Positions 53,280 through 62,068 of a stretch of DNA of 64,000 nucleotides are shown here, piece after piece. Under the pieces are notes generated by a model. The model was not told the DNA's origin. It saw only the letters and a list, made by a program, of their open reading frames with translations, and did not search any database. The number at the start of each line of letters is the position of its first letter. Position 1 is the stretch's first letter. Position numbers and translations under genes: made by a program. Source of the stretch: Streptantibioticus_A sp037034305. Its GTDB lineage: Bacteria; Actinomycetota; Actinomycetes; Streptomycetales; Streptomycetaceae. The stretch spans positions 124,001 through 188,000 of the forward strand of contig JBAGJY010000007.1 in assembly GCA_037034305.1 (NCBI GenBank). Reading direction: 5' to 3'.

Positions 53280-54374
53280 TCAGTGCGCGAGCAGCGGCAG
53301 CAGGAGTGGAACGCCGATGAGGAGCACGAACAGCAGTACCGCGCGCGGGTTGCCGAAGTTGAAGGTCCAGCCGAAGCCGGAGCGTTTCTGCACCAGCAGT
53401 GAGGGGTCGGCACGGTTGACGTAGATCGATCCGGCCCCCCGCCAGTAGCGGTCGTCGTCGCGCCGGACGATGCCGGTGTCCGTCTCCTGCGCCGCGCCCT
53501 CCGTCGCGGGCAGTCGGCTGCCCGCCTGCCCGGTGCGCAGCGCGACGCCGATCACGACGACTCCGCCGACCAGCAACGGCAGTAGGACGAACAGCGGCGA
53601 CAGGCTTCCGGCGCGCCAGACGGACCAGGCCGCGACGAGCATCGACAGGTCGACACAGGCGGCGAGTACCAGTAGGGAGACCACCGCGCGCACTGAGAAG
53701 CGCCGGTGTCTGCGCGCGGAGTCGACCGGTCGCGCCGGGTCCAGTTCGGGCCGGGCGCGGAAGGCGCCCCAGGCCAGCGCCAGGAGCAGTGCGGTCATCC
53801 CGGCCTGTACGAAGACCGGGACGAACACCTCGCCGATCGACTTGCTGGCGTAGCTGTCCGCGTGACCGGCCGCGTTGAAGTGTGTCGGAAAGCGCTCGGG
53901 TACCGACGGATAGGAGATGACGCCGGTCACCGCCGTGGCCGCGACGACCAGCAGGGCGGGGACCGACCAGAGCCAGGGGAAGCGCTGCGGTTCGGTGCGC
54001 AGCGAGGTGTCGGTCACCACGCCCTGGCGCAGACCGCGGTACCAGTCCTCGTTCCGCTTGACCGCCGCGATCGCCCTGTTGGCCCGTGCGAAGGCGACCA
54101 GGACCACGAGCGGAAGCAGCAAGGGGACCATGCCGGGGAAGGCGAGACCGGCGGCGGTGGCCAGCGTGGCGCACACGGCCACTCCCGCACCGCCGACGAT
54201 CACCAGCCATCGGTAGCGCCTGCGTTGTTCGGTGATGACCGGGGCGTTCACCCGCTCGGCGGGGACCCGTACCCCGAAAGGCAGGGTGGGGGTGGTCAGC
54301 GACGGCGTGAGCCACGCCAGAGCCGTGATCACCACTCCCGGGACCGCGTCGACCAGTAGCGCTGTGCTGTTCAT
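53280..54374 (-). CDS. DUF1648/DUF5808 membrane protein
   Basis: The 364-residue protein has about 8 membrane helices. Its central motif SYPSVPERFPTHFNAAGHADSYASK is typical of DUF1648 proteins (SdpI-like), and a C-terminal DUF5808-like block follows (RRDDDRYWRGAGSIYVNRADPSLLVQKRSGFGWTFNFGNP). Its ATG overlaps the regulator stop (ATGA), so it is co-expressed with the YtrA-type regulator. In B. subtilis, related proteins act in immunity or envelope stress; the role here is unknown. Confidence 0.82.
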   Translation of the reverse strand: MNSTALLVDAVPGVVITALAWLTPSLTTPTLPFGVRVPAERVNAPVITEQRRRYRWLVIVGGAGVAVCATLATAAGLAFPGMVPLLLPLVVLVAFARANRAIAAVKRNEDWYRGLRQGVVTDTSLRTEPQRFPWLWSVPALLVVAATAVTGVISYPSVPERFPTHFNAAGHADSYASKSIGEVFVPVFVQAGMTALLLALAWGAFRARPELDPARPVDSARRHRRFSVRAVVSLLVLAACVDLSMLVAAWSVWRAGSLSPLFVLLPLLVGGVVVIGVALRTGQAGSRLPATEGAAQETDTGIVRRDDDRYWRGAGSIYVNRADPSLLVQKRSGFGWTFNFGNPRAVLLFVLLIGVPLLLPLLAH

Positions 54375-54811
54375 GGCGCCGAATCTCCTTGCCCTGCCCC
54401 GTTGTCCGCGCCGTGAGCGACGAGCGCGGCTGGTGTGAACGAGGTCAGTACGCGGGCGCAGCCGTCCAGTACCGCCGGGTGGGCGGCGCCGTGGGCGACC
54501 GCTTCGGCGAGCAGCGTGCGCAGCCGGGTTTCCCACTCGTCGGTGAAACCCGGCTCCGGTGGGCCGGTGCTGGCGTCTCGCTGGACCTGGGCGCCGCTCT
54601 TGCGGTTGATCCGCAGCAGTCCTTCCCGTCGCAGCAGGTCGTAGGCCTTGTTCACGGTGTGGAAGTTGATGCCCAGATCGACCGCGAGCTGCCGGGTGGA
54701 GGGCAGCGAACTGCCCTGGACCAGCTCACCGGACGCGATCGCCTCCACGATCCGGTTGCGGATCTGCAGATAGATCGGCACCTCGCTGTCCAGGTCGAGG
54801 CTGAGGATCAC
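54371..54811 (-). CDS. GntR-family regulator, YtrA subfamily
   Basis: The 146-residue protein has a GntR winged helix (VPIYLQIRNRIVEAIASGELVQGSSLPSTRQLAVDLGINFHTVNKAYDLLRREGLL) and only a short helical C-terminus, the pattern of the YtrA subgroup that controls envelope-stress membrane operons. The GTG start lies just downstream of the AT-rich palindrome at 54830-54853. Translation is coupled to the DUF1648 gene. Confidence 0.88.
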   Translation of the reverse strand: MILSLDLDSEVPIYLQIRNRIVEAIASGELVQGSSLPSTRQLAVDLGINFHTVNKAYDLLRREGLLRINRKSGAQVQRDASTGPPEPGFTDEWETRLRTLLAEAVAHGAAHPAVLDGCARVLTSFTPAALVAHGADNGAGQGDSAP

Positions 54812-54829
54812 GTCCGGACTCCCGCTGTC

Positions 54830-54853
54830 GTTCTGTTATAGCTTTTATAGAAC
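54830..54853. promoter_or_regulatory. AT-rich imperfect palindrome overlapping the YtrA-type promoter
   Basis: A 24-bp element with 9 of 12 symmetrical positions (GTTCT-N14-AGAAC) lies 19-42 bp ahead of the regulator start. On the minus strand it contains TATAAA, a possible -10 element. Its placement fits autorepression. Confidence 0.55.
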
Positions 54854-54885
54854 AGTACAGCGAACCAGCGCCATCCTCGGCGGCG

Positions 54886-55386
54886 TTAGGAACGCGACAA
54901 GGTCCTGCCGCGGCGCCGGGTGCGGCCCCAGGGCTTGGTCACCGAGATCGCGGTGATGAAGACGTACAGCGTCAGCGCGACGCTGGGCGCGATGACGAGG
55001 TCCCGGCCGCCGGCGGGCACAGCGAGCCCGGCCACCACCGCGTCCGCGGCCCGCCCGATGACGGGACGCAGCGCCAGGATCGAGGCCGCGGTGGCGGCCA
55101 GCGTCAGCCAGAACTTCGTGAGGACCCAGCGGTGCCGGGCCAGCCCCCAGTGCGTGCCGAGCGCCAGCACCAGACCGCTGACCAGCGAAAGCAGGCTGAC
55201 CGGCGGGACCAGCCAGTCGACGAGGATCCGCATGGCCGGGTAGGCGGCGCCCGCGGTACCCCGATCGCGGCTCGCGGCGCCCGCGATACCCAGGGCGAGT
55301 AGCGCGGCGGTGAGGCCGAGCCAGCCGACGGAGACGACGACGTGGAGCACGAGGACGGCGCGGCGCGTCCGGCGGGAGAGGTTCAT
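54886..55386 (-). CDS. DUF2269-like integral membrane protein
   Basis: The 166-residue protein has four hydrophobic helices (about 9-34, 55-78, 88-106 and 133-148) with a conserved early His and Gly (LVLHVVVSVGWLGL), like DUF2269-type proteins. It ends in an Arg-rich tail. No ligand or reaction can be proposed. It stands alone between the regulator pair and the divergent HAD gene. Confidence 0.7.
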   Translation of the reverse strand: MNLSRRTRRAVLVLHVVVSVGWLGLTAALLALGIAGAASRDRGTAGAAYPAMRILVDWLVPPVSLLSLVSGLVLALGTHWGLARHRWVLTKFWLTLAATAASILALRPVIGRAADAVVAGLAVPAGGRDLVIAPSVALTLYVFITAISVTKPWGRTRRRGRTLSRS

Positions 55387-55511
55387 GGTTCCACCGTCGC
55401 CGGGCCCGCGCGCTGAGGCGTCGCACGGCGGGAGTATTCAGCGCACCTTCCCTGGCAGCAGGACCGCCCGGCCCGCCGTTATCGTGCCCTGACACTCAGG
55501 AGGGGGTTTCG

Positions 55512-56144
55512 GTGGGGAAGCTGCACCTGTTCGACATGGACGGAACGCTTCTGTACGGCTCGTCCGCGAACGTGGAACTGGCGCGGGAACTGGGGCTGGT
55601 CGAGGAGTTCCAGGCGCTGGACGCCGAGTTCGCGGCCGGGCTGATCGACTCGCCCCGCTATGCCCGAAGGGCGTACGAATTGTGGCATGGCCTGACCGCG
55701 CGGCAGGTCGAGGCCGCTTTCGAGGCGGCGCCCTGGCTGGACGGCATACGCGAGGTCTGGGCGGACATCCGGGGGCGCGGTGAGTACTGCGCGGTGATCT
55801 CGCTCTCCCCGGACTTCTTCGTCCGGCGGCTCACCGCCTGGGGCGCGCACGCGGCGTTCGGCGGCCGGTTTCCGCAACTGCCGTTCCACGGGGCGCCGTT
55901 GGATGTGTCCGGTCTTCTGGGGCCGGAGTCGAAGGTGCGGATCGCGGACCGGCTGTGCGCGGAGTACGGGCTCAGCCGCGCGCAGTGCGTGGCGTACGGG
56001 GACTCGATGTCGGACGCCGCGCTGTTCTCGGTGGTGCCCACATCGGTGGCGGTGAACGGCGACCACCATGTGAGCGGGCTCGCCACGTTCTCGTACTCCG
56101 GCCAGGACCTGCGAGCCGCCTATGAGTTGGCGCTGAGCGCCTGA
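55512..56144 (+). CDS. HAD-IB family phosphatase (SerB-like)
   Basis: The 210-residue protein has HAD motif I HLFDMDGTLLYGS (Asp8 nucleophile, Asp10 acid/base), motif II at VISLSPDF, a motif III Lys in ESKVRIADRL, and motif IV YGDSMSDAALF. Subclass IB covers phosphoserine phosphatases and related enzymes; the substrate is unknown. The GTG start has AGGAGGG 6 nt upstream. Confidence 0.87.
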   Translation: MGKLHLFDMDGTLLYGSSANVELARELGLVEEFQALDAEFAAGLIDSPRYARRAYELWHGLTARQVEAAFEAAPWLDGIREVWADIRGRGEYCAVISLSPDFFVRRLTAWGAHAAFGGRFPQLPFHGAPLDVSGLLGPESKVRIADRLCAEYGLSRAQCVAYGDSMSDAALFSVVPTSVAVNGDHHVSGLATFSYSGQDLRAAYELALSA

Positions 56145-56170
56145 CCAGGGGAAAGACGTTGTCCCGCGGT

Positions 56171-56188
56171 GATTACCCACGAGTAATC
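56171..56188. promoter_or_regulatory. Inverted repeat GATTAC-N6-GTAATC after the HAD gene
   Basis: GATTAC (56171-56176) and GTAATC (56183-56188) are perfect complements with a 6-nt spacer. They lie in the 580-bp gene-free interval 56145-56724 ahead of the flavohaemoglobin gene. TTAC-N-GTAA sites are often bound by TetR-type repressors. The rest of the interval has no gene I can support and must hold the flavohaemoglobin promoter. Confidence 0.4.
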
Positions 56189-56724
56189 GGTGAGTGGGTC
56201 CAACTCGGCGAGCATGCAAAGGAAGTTGATGCTCCGGGAGGGTGTCGCGTAAGTGAATTCCGGGCGTCTGTGGGCAGAATCACGGAAATTGCCGGAACCC
56301 GGATCTGCCGGGGGTATCGGGGCTTGTGGATTCCCGGCCGCCCGGTATGGTCGACTGCGATCGTTCGCGGCCTGGTGCCGCGAAGCCGGAAGAGTCCGTC
56401 GGGCGGAATCAATGTGGAGCAAGGGCAGGGCCGAAGCTGTGAGCCAACCCACCTTAACCTGAACAGGCCCTCCGCTACCGGACTTTCGGCTGTTTGTCCT
56501 ATGCCGTCGTGTGACGTGGCACGCTCTCCCTGTTGCGACCGGCCGTCCACGGCCGTGTCGGGGGCTGGTGGGGCTCGTCCGCCCCGCCGCTACTGGCACG
56601 GCTCGGCGGAAATGCGCCGGAGCGGCGGAATGCGGACATTGAATGGGGGAAACCGCCGGAACGCCGCTTGATGCGTTTCGACTGTGACGTACGGAAACCG
56701 ACCGGGAGATGTTCGAGGCAGACC

Positions 56725-58812
56725 ATGGACGCTCTGACCAGCAGTTCGGCCGATCGGGAGCCCGGATCCAATAGCGCATACGCCAACCGGCGATCCGGCG
56801 AGGCGAACGCCGCTTCCACCGCGTCGAGGCCCGAGAACCAGGGCGATTGGGACTGGTTCACCCCGGCCAAGCCGCACGCCACGGACGATCCGGACGATAA
56901 CGGTCCTGCCACCGGTGGCTTTTCCGACCCTGTCCGGCGAGAGACCGATCCGCACCAGCGGTCGGCCGACGGCGGCGACGCCGGGATACCCAGCCGCGCC
57001 CCGACGGCGATACGGCCGGTGGGGAGCGGCACCCAGCGGACCGGGTTCGGCGACCAGGCCCCGCAGCCCGAGGCGCCGTGGCCCACGAGCCCGGACGTTC
57101 CGCCTTCGGCGCAGACCACCCGTGCGGGCCTGCCGACCCGGCCCCTCAAGTCCCCGGGGTCGGCCGCGGAGGCGGCGGCAGCCACACGCGGCAGCCGCCC
57201 CGAGCCCCCGACTCAAGCCGAAGGCTCCTGGTTCGACCCGGCATCGGACCGCTCGACCGAACACCAGCGGCCCGCTCCCCCGAATCCGCGCACGCAAGCG
57301 CAGCGACCCGCAGCCCAGGCCCAGCCACCGCAGGCGGCCACCTCTTGGGGAAGCACTCCGCCGGTGCCCGGTGTGCACACCCCGCGGGCTCCTGGTGCCA
57401 CCGCGGCCGAAGCACCCGCCACCCCAGGACAGTTCACGGCCCCGCAACGGCCGACAGCCCCACGGGAACAAGACCAGCGGGACCAAGGCCGTCCCTCGGC
57501 ACCCCAACCGGCGCCCATGACAAGGCCGTTCACCGCTCCCGAGCGCCAGCCCGCCACCGGGGAGCGGCCGTCCGCCGCCTCCCGGCCCCCGGCAGCGGAA
57601 CCGCCCGTCGCCCGCGCACCGCGGGACGAGCCGATGCGGACCCGAGCCGCAGCGCCACCGACTGCCGACGGGAACGCCGCCCTGCCCGCCGACGCCGTCC
57701 TCATCCGCCGCACGATGGACGTCATCGAGCCGGTCGCCGACAAGACCACCTCGTACTTCTACGCGCTGCTGTTCACGCGCCACCCCGAGCTGCGCGACCT
57801 GTTCCCCGCGGCGATGGACGTACAGCGCGACCGGTTGTTCAAGGCGCTGCTGACCGCCGTCAGGCATGTGGACGACCCCGACACGCTCACCGAGTACCTG
57901 TCCCACCTCGGCCGCGGGCACCGCAAGTACGGCACCAGGCCGGAGCACTATCCCGCGGTCGGCGAGTGCCTGCTCGGCGCGCTCACCCGCTACGCCTGCG
58001 ACGTGTGGAACGAGGAGGTCGAAGCCGCCTGGGTGCGTGCCTACACCACCATCTCGCAGATCATGATCGACGCCGCGGCCGCCGCGGAGCTGACCTCACC
58101 GCCGTGGTGGCAGGCGGAGGTCGTCTCCCATGAGCGGCGCACCAAGGACATCGCCGTCGTCACCGTCCGTCCCGACCAGCCGTACCCCTTTCTCGCCGGG
58201 CAGTACACCAGCGTGGAGACCCCGTGGTGGCCGCGGGTGTGGCGGCACTACTCGTTCGCGTCCGCCCCGCGCCCGGATGGGCTCCTGTCGTTCCACATCA
58301 AGGCCGTACCGGCCGGATGGGTCAGCTCGGCTCTCGTCAACCGGGCCCGCCCCGGTGACGTGATCCGGCTCGGTCCTCCCGCCGGTTCCATGATTGTGGA
58401 CCACGGCACTGACAACGGGCTGCTGTGCCTGGGCGGCGGTACCGGCATCGCGCCGATCAAGGCGCTGGTCGAGGACGTGGCGGAGCACGGGCGCAGACGC
58501 GCGGTCGAGGTCTTCTACGGTGCCCGCCACGACCACGACCTCTACGACCTGGACACCATGCTCCGGCTGGAGCAGGAGCACCCGTGGCTGTCGGTGCGCC
58601 CGGTGGTCTCCGAGGGGGCGTCCGGTGGGCTGACCGGGCCGCTGTCCGAGGTGGTCTCACGGTGCGGGCCATGGCACTCGTTCGACGCGTATCTGTCCGG
58701 CCCGGCCGGGATGATCCGCAGCAGTGTCGACGCGCTGGTGGGTCTGGGCATGCCCTCGCACCGCATACGCCATGACTCGCTGGCAGAGCTGATCGGGGCG
58801 GCAGGGCACTGA
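56725..58812 (+). CDS. Flavohaemoglobin-type protein with long disordered N-terminus
   Basis: The 695-residue protein has a ~315-residue Pro/Ala/Gln/Arg-rich, probably disordered N-terminus, then a globin domain (about 322-452) with Tyr346 at the B10-like position and proximal His399 in GRGHRKYG. A ferredoxin-reductase-like part follows, with FAD motif RHYS (507-510) and NAD(P) motif GGGTGIAP (570-577). Classical Hmp proteins (~400 residues) oxidise NO to nitrate; this one keeps the catalytic parts but adds the long tail. The ATG has GAGG upstream. It is followed by a PPOX gene 61 bp later. Confidence 0.88.
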   Translation: MDALTSSSADREPGSNSAYANRRSGEANAASTASRPENQGDWDWFTPAKPHATDDPDDNGPATGGFSDPVRRETDPHQRSADGGDAGIPSRAPTAIRPVGSGTQRTGFGDQAPQPEAPWPTSPDVPPSAQTTRAGLPTRPLKSPGSAAEAAAATRGSRPEPPTQAEGSWFDPASDRSTEHQRPAPPNPRTQAQRPAAQAQPPQAATSWGSTPPVPGVHTPRAPGATAAEAPATPGQFTAPQRPTAPREQDQRDQGRPSAPQPAPMTRPFTAPERQPATGERPSAASRPPAAEPPVARAPRDEPMRTRAAAPPTADGNAALPADAVLIRRTMDVIEPVADKTTSYFYALLFTRHPELRDLFPAAMDVQRDRLFKALLTAVRHVDDPDTLTEYLSHLGRGHRKYGTRPEHYPAVGECLLGALTRYACDVWNEEVEAAWVRAYTTISQIMIDAAAAAELTSPPWWQAEVVSHERRTKDIAVVTVRPDQPYPFLAGQYTSVETPWWPRVWRHYSFASAPRPDGLLSFHIKAVPAGWVSSALVNRARPGDVIRLGPPAGSMIVDHGTDNGLLCLGGGTGIAPIKALVEDVAEHGRRRAVEVFYGARHDHDLYDLDTMLRLEQEHPWLSVRPVVSEGASGGLTGPLSEVVSRCGPWHSFDAYLSGPAGMIRSSVDALVGLGMPSHRIRHDSLAELIGAAGH

Positions 58813-58873
58813 ACGAGCAGCGCTGGCAAACCGCGCTGTCCGACACTTCGTTCAACACATCTCGGGAGAAACG

Positions 58874-59590
58874 TTGGAGCAAGATGCTCATGACTCGGTG
58901 TTCGGCGCAGGACGACCCGGTAGTGACGGTGAGCACCAGATCCAGCGGGAACTCGGCACGGTGGAGCGCGCTGACCGCTTCTACGACAGGCAGGTACGCG
59001 ACCGACTCAACGAGCGGATGCGGGAGTTCACGGCGCGGCAGGAGATGTTCTTCCTGTCCACGGCGGACCGCAACGGCGAGTGCGACAGCTCGTTCCGCGC
59101 CGGACCGCCCGGGTTCATCCAGGTGCTGGACGACCGGACGCTGACGTACCCCGAGTACCGGGGCAACGGTGTGATGGCGTCGCTGGGCAACATCCGGGAG
59201 AACCCGCATGTCGGGATCCTGATGATCGACTTCGCCCGGGACCGCATCGGTCTGCACGTCAACGGCCGTGCCCGGCTGGTCCCCGACGAGCTGATGCGCG
59301 CCACGCACCCCGGCCTCCCCGTTGATCCGGTGCCCGGGCGGCGTCCGCAGATATGGGTGGAGGTGGCGGTCGTGGAGGCGTACATCCACTGCTCGAAGCA
59401 CATTCCGCGCCTGGTCAAGGCACCGCGAAACGGCGCCTATGGCGACGGCGAACAGGTTTGGGGCACGGACGACGTCAAACGCAAGGGCGGGGACTATTTC
59501 GGCGTCGCCGCCGAGCCGCGGGAACGGGTGGCCGCCGAGGCCTGCGGCACGGGGAGCGCCGATCCGGGCGGATTCGAGTGGTTCGGCTAG
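58874..59590 (+). CDS. Pyridoxamine-5'-phosphate-oxidase-like FMN-binding protein
   Basis: The 238-residue protein has the PPOX split barrel with FFLSTADRNGECDSSFRAGPPGFIQVLD and ending near WVEVAVVEAYIHCSKHIPRL, a pattern of FMN-binding PPOX proteins that are fused to ferredoxin reductases in some bacteria. The start appears to be TTG with GGGAG upstream, an uncommon codon. Being downstream of a flavohaemoglobin suggests a shared redox role. It is unlikely to be the biosynthetic PdxH. Confidence 0.82.
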   Translation: MEQDAHDSVFGAGRPGSDGEHQIQRELGTVERADRFYDRQVRDRLNERMREFTARQEMFFLSTADRNGECDSSFRAGPPGFIQVLDDRTLTYPEYRGNGVMASLGNIRENPHVGILMIDFARDRIGLHVNGRARLVPDELMRATHPGLPVDPVPGRRPQIWVEVAVVEAYIHCSKHIPRLVKAPRNGAYGDGEQVWGTDDVKRKGGDYFGVAAEPRERVAAEACGTGSADPGGFEWFG

Positions 59591-59761
59591 GCGCTCCGCC
59601 GGGAGCGCGGCCATATGCGGTCGACTGCGGCTGGCCGCGTGGTTGCCCGCGCCGCTTTCAGGCGCTGCCGAACCGCAGCGGACCTTGTCCGACCTGCTAA
59701 GGGATGTCCGGTGGGCCGGGGCGGGAACCGCGCTGACCCACCGGACACCGCCTGGGGCCGC

Positions 59762-60262
59762 TCAGCCCAGGTCGTTGGCGAGCAGTGCCCGAACACCCTC
59801 GATGTTGGCGTCGAGGTAGCCGCGCAGCGATGCCGGGACGACGTCGACGGATGCCACGCCCTCGCGGGTGAAGGGGACCCGGACGAACTCATACGTCCCG
59901 CACGGCTCGTCGACCTCCGGACCGTGCCGTCGGGACAGGTCCATGCAGGCCAGTCGGCAGACGAAGAAGTGCTGCACTTTCACCCCGCGCGCACCGTCCT
60001 CGGATACGTGTTCGACGGTGTCCACGAAGGCCGGAACCACATCGGTCACCTTGGCGCCGAGTTCCTCGTCGACCTCGCGGTGCAGGGCGTCGACCACCGT
60101 GGCGTCCTCGGGCTCCACACCGCCGCCGGGGGTGATCCAGTACGGCGGCTCGCCCGGCTTGGTGCGCTTGATCAGTAGGAGGTGGTCACCGTCGAGGAGG
60201 ATCGCCCGTGCGGTGCGTTTGACCACCGGCCGGGCGGCGGGATCTGGGCTGTCCGCTGCCAT
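59762..60262 (-). CDS. Nudix hydrolase
   Basis: The 166-residue protein has the complete Nudix box GGGVEPEDATVVDALHREVDEELG (G-x5-E-x7-R-E-x2-E-E-x-G). It hydrolyses a nucleoside diphosphate linked to X; which one is unknown. ATG 60262 lacks a ribosome site, and an upstream start (up to 60349) cannot be ruled out; the chosen start gives AADSPDPAARPVVKRTARAI. Its stop is convergent with the PPOX gene, 171 bp away. Confidence 0.85.
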   Translation of the reverse strand: MAADSPDPAARPVVKRTARAILLDGDHLLLIKRTKPGEPPYWITPGGGVEPEDATVVDALHREVDEELGAKVTDVVPAFVDTVEHVSEDGARGVKVQHFFVCRLACMDLSRRHGPEVDEPCGTYEFVRVPFTREGVASVDVVPASLRGYLDANIEGVRALLANDLG

Positions 60263-60342
60263 GGGGGAAAAATGCCGCACCTCGGGGGTGCCGAAACGCG
60301 GTGGCCCGAGCGAATCGGAGCCCGAGATTCCAAGGGTGGCGG

Positions 60343-61278
60343 CTACCACCCGGCGGCGGCGTTGAGCAGCCGCTCGTGCGCCCGGGCCAGGTGCGGCAGG
60401 GCCAGGGTGCCCGCGCGGACCACCAGGTAGTACGTGCGCAGCGGCGGAATGCGCGGTTCGAGTACCGGGACGACCTCACCGGCGGCGATCGCGCCGGTGC
60501 ACAGATAGCGCGGCAGCACCGCCATCCCGGCGCCCGCCCGTACGCACTCCAGCACGGCTCTCAGGTCAGGTACGACCACGGTGGCGTCCGCCATCGGCTT
60601 GCCGCCGAACACCTCGGCCCAGTAGCCGACCAGCAGCGGCAGGTCCTCCTCGTATCCGATCAGCGGAACCCTGTCGAGCGCTTCGACCAGTTCGGCGGTC
60701 GGTTCTGGAGCCTGCGCCGGGAGCGGCGCGGGCGCGTGTCTGGTGCGCGGTACACCGATGCGCTGAGCCCAGCGTGGTGAGGTGACCAGGATCTGCTCCT
60801 CGTCCCACAGCGGCGTTGCGTGCAGCAGCCGGGCCCGTGGCCGGGTGGTGCCGATCACCAGGTCGTGCCGTCCCTCCGCGAGACCTGCCAGCGCCTCGTC
60901 CCCGGCCCCGTGCGCGACCCGCAGGGCGAAGCTCTCCCCGGCCAGCGGCGCCAGCGCGGGCAGCACCCGCAGCGCGGTGAACTCCACGGGACCGGCGAGG
61001 TGCAGCGTACGGTCCTGGGCCGCGCCGTCCAGCTCGCTCTCGGCGATCTCGCGGAGCGCGTCAAGGTGCGGCGCCACCTTGTGCGCGAGTTCGTCCCCGA
61101 CGGTGGTGGCGGTGACACCGCGCGGCAGCCGGAGGAACAACTGGCGGCCCAACTGGCGTTCAAGACTGCGTATCTGCCCGGTGACGGCGGGCTGGGAGAG
61201 CCCCAGGAGCTGCGCGGCCCTGGTGAACGACCCGGCCCGGTGCACAGCGACGAAGGTGCGCAACAGGGCCAGATCCAT
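60343..61278 (-). CDS. LysR-family transcriptional regulator
   Basis: The 311-residue protein has the N-terminal LysR helix-turn-helix (MDLALLRTFVAVHRAGSFTRAAQLLGLSQPAVTGQIRSLE) and a substrate-binding domain. AAGGAGT lies upstream of ATG 61278. It is divergent from the SSI gene, and the shared region 61279-61628 contains an AT-rich stretch (CGATAAATATGTCG at 61333-61346) that may be a LysR target. The effector is unknown. Confidence 0.9.
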   Translation of the reverse strand: MDLALLRTFVAVHRAGSFTRAAQLLGLSQPAVTGQIRSLERQLGRQLFLRLPRGVTATTVGDELAHKVAPHLDALREIAESELDGAAQDRTLHLAGPVEFTALRVLPALAPLAGESFALRVAHGAGDEALAGLAEGRHDLVIGTTRPRARLLHATPLWDEEQILVTSPRWAQRIGVPRTRHAPAPLPAQAPEPTAELVEALDRVPLIGYEEDLPLLVGYWAEVFGGKPMADATVVVPDLRAVLECVRAGAGMAVLPRYLCTGAIAAGEVVPVLEPRIPPLRTYYLVVRAGTLALPHLARAHERLLNAAAGW

Positions 61279-61369
61279 AGGGACTCCTTGTTCGGTGCGT
61301 ATGCAGGAGGCGCTTGCCTGGCGAATCGGCAACGATAAATATGTCGATGGGCACGCTCTATAACTGTGA

Positions 61370-61398
61370 TTGGACACTGACGCAGAGTCAACTAGCCT
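61370..61398 (+). promoter_or_regulatory. HrdB-type promoter ahead of the SSI gene
   Basis: TTGGAC (61370-61375) and TAGCCT (61393-61398) are separated by 17 bp, a good match to the Streptomyces vegetative sigma consensus. Transcription would begin near 61405, about 225 nt before the SSI ATG. Confidence 0.6.
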
Positions 61399-61404
61399 TG
61401 TGAG

Positions 61405-61467
61405 GGCGCTACTTCGCGCCGAGAGGCAGGGCGGTCAGAGCCACGAGGGGGGAGGCTCTGACCGCCC
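61405..61467 (+). promoter_or_regulatory. Two hairpins in the SSI leader
   Basis: GGCGC/GCGCC (61405-61409 with 61416-61420) is followed by a perfect 14-bp stem (61429-61442 with 61454-61467; arm GGGCGGTCAGAGCC). They sit right at the predicted start of the transcript. They may be an attenuator, a terminator of a short RNA, or a 5' stabilising structure. Confidence 0.5.
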
Positions 61468-61628
61468 GGCTCGTTACGCGCCGCTAACGGACCGGGCGCG
61501 GACCTGGGGACTTGGCAGCTGTTTCCGGCTTCGGCGACACGCCGCCATGCGAGTGAGGATCACGGGGAGTGGTCCGCTTGCTCGCTCATGCTTCGGTGAG
61601 CTGTCCCCGAAGCAGAGGAGACTCCCCT

Positions 61629-62036
61629 ATGGGCACCATCGTCCGCCGAACCGTTCCGCTGGCGCTGGCCGTGTCCGCCGTGCTGGCGCCGCTCGCGGCG
61701 ACGCCGGTCGCCGCGGAACCCGCCGCCCGGGCGGTGCTCAAGCTCAGTGTCGAACACCGGCACCATCACGGTCGCTCCGCGCATGCCAGGGTGCTGTTGT
61801 TGTGCGGTCCCGCTGGGGGAACGCATCCGGCCGCCCAGGCGGCCTGTGCGGCGCTGGAGGACGCGCACGGGCACTTCGGACGGCTGCGGCGGGACGCGCG
61901 GCGGTGTCCGAGGGCCGTGGACCCGGTGACCGTGCGGGCGCGCGGCCACTGGTGGGGCAGGCCGGTGCGGTTCCGGCGGACGTATCTGAACAGTTGCGTG
62001 GCCGCCCGCAGGACCGGAGGGGTCTTCGCCTTCTGA
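61629..62036 (+). CDS. Subtilisin inhibitor-like (SSI) secreted protease inhibitor with Arg at P1
   Basis: The 135-residue protein has a signal peptide (TVPLALAVSAVLAPLAATPVAA) and the SSI fold with four cysteines (Cys59, 73, 93, 123), matching the two SSI disulfides. The reactive loop reads C-P-R-A-V-D-P, where SSI has C-P-M-V-Y-D-P, so P1 is Arg95. SSI-family members with basic P1 inhibit trypsin-like proteases. The likely targets are secreted proteases of the mycelium. AGAGGAG lies upstream of ATG 61629. Confidence 0.92.
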   Translation: MGTIVRRTVPLALAVSAVLAPLAATPVAAEPAARAVLKLSVEHRHHHGRSAHARVLLLCGPAGGTHPAAQAACAALEDAHGHFGRLRRDARRCPRAVDPVTVRARGHWWGRPVRFRRTYLNSCVAARRTGGVFAF

Positions 62037-62068
62037 GGCCCGCCAACGGCGTGGCGGTTTCCGCGCGG

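Noticed and set aside
60182..60430. Small plus-strand open frame between the Nudix and LysR genes
   Set aside because: It overlaps the 5' end of one gene and the 3' end of the other in antisense and has no ribosome site.
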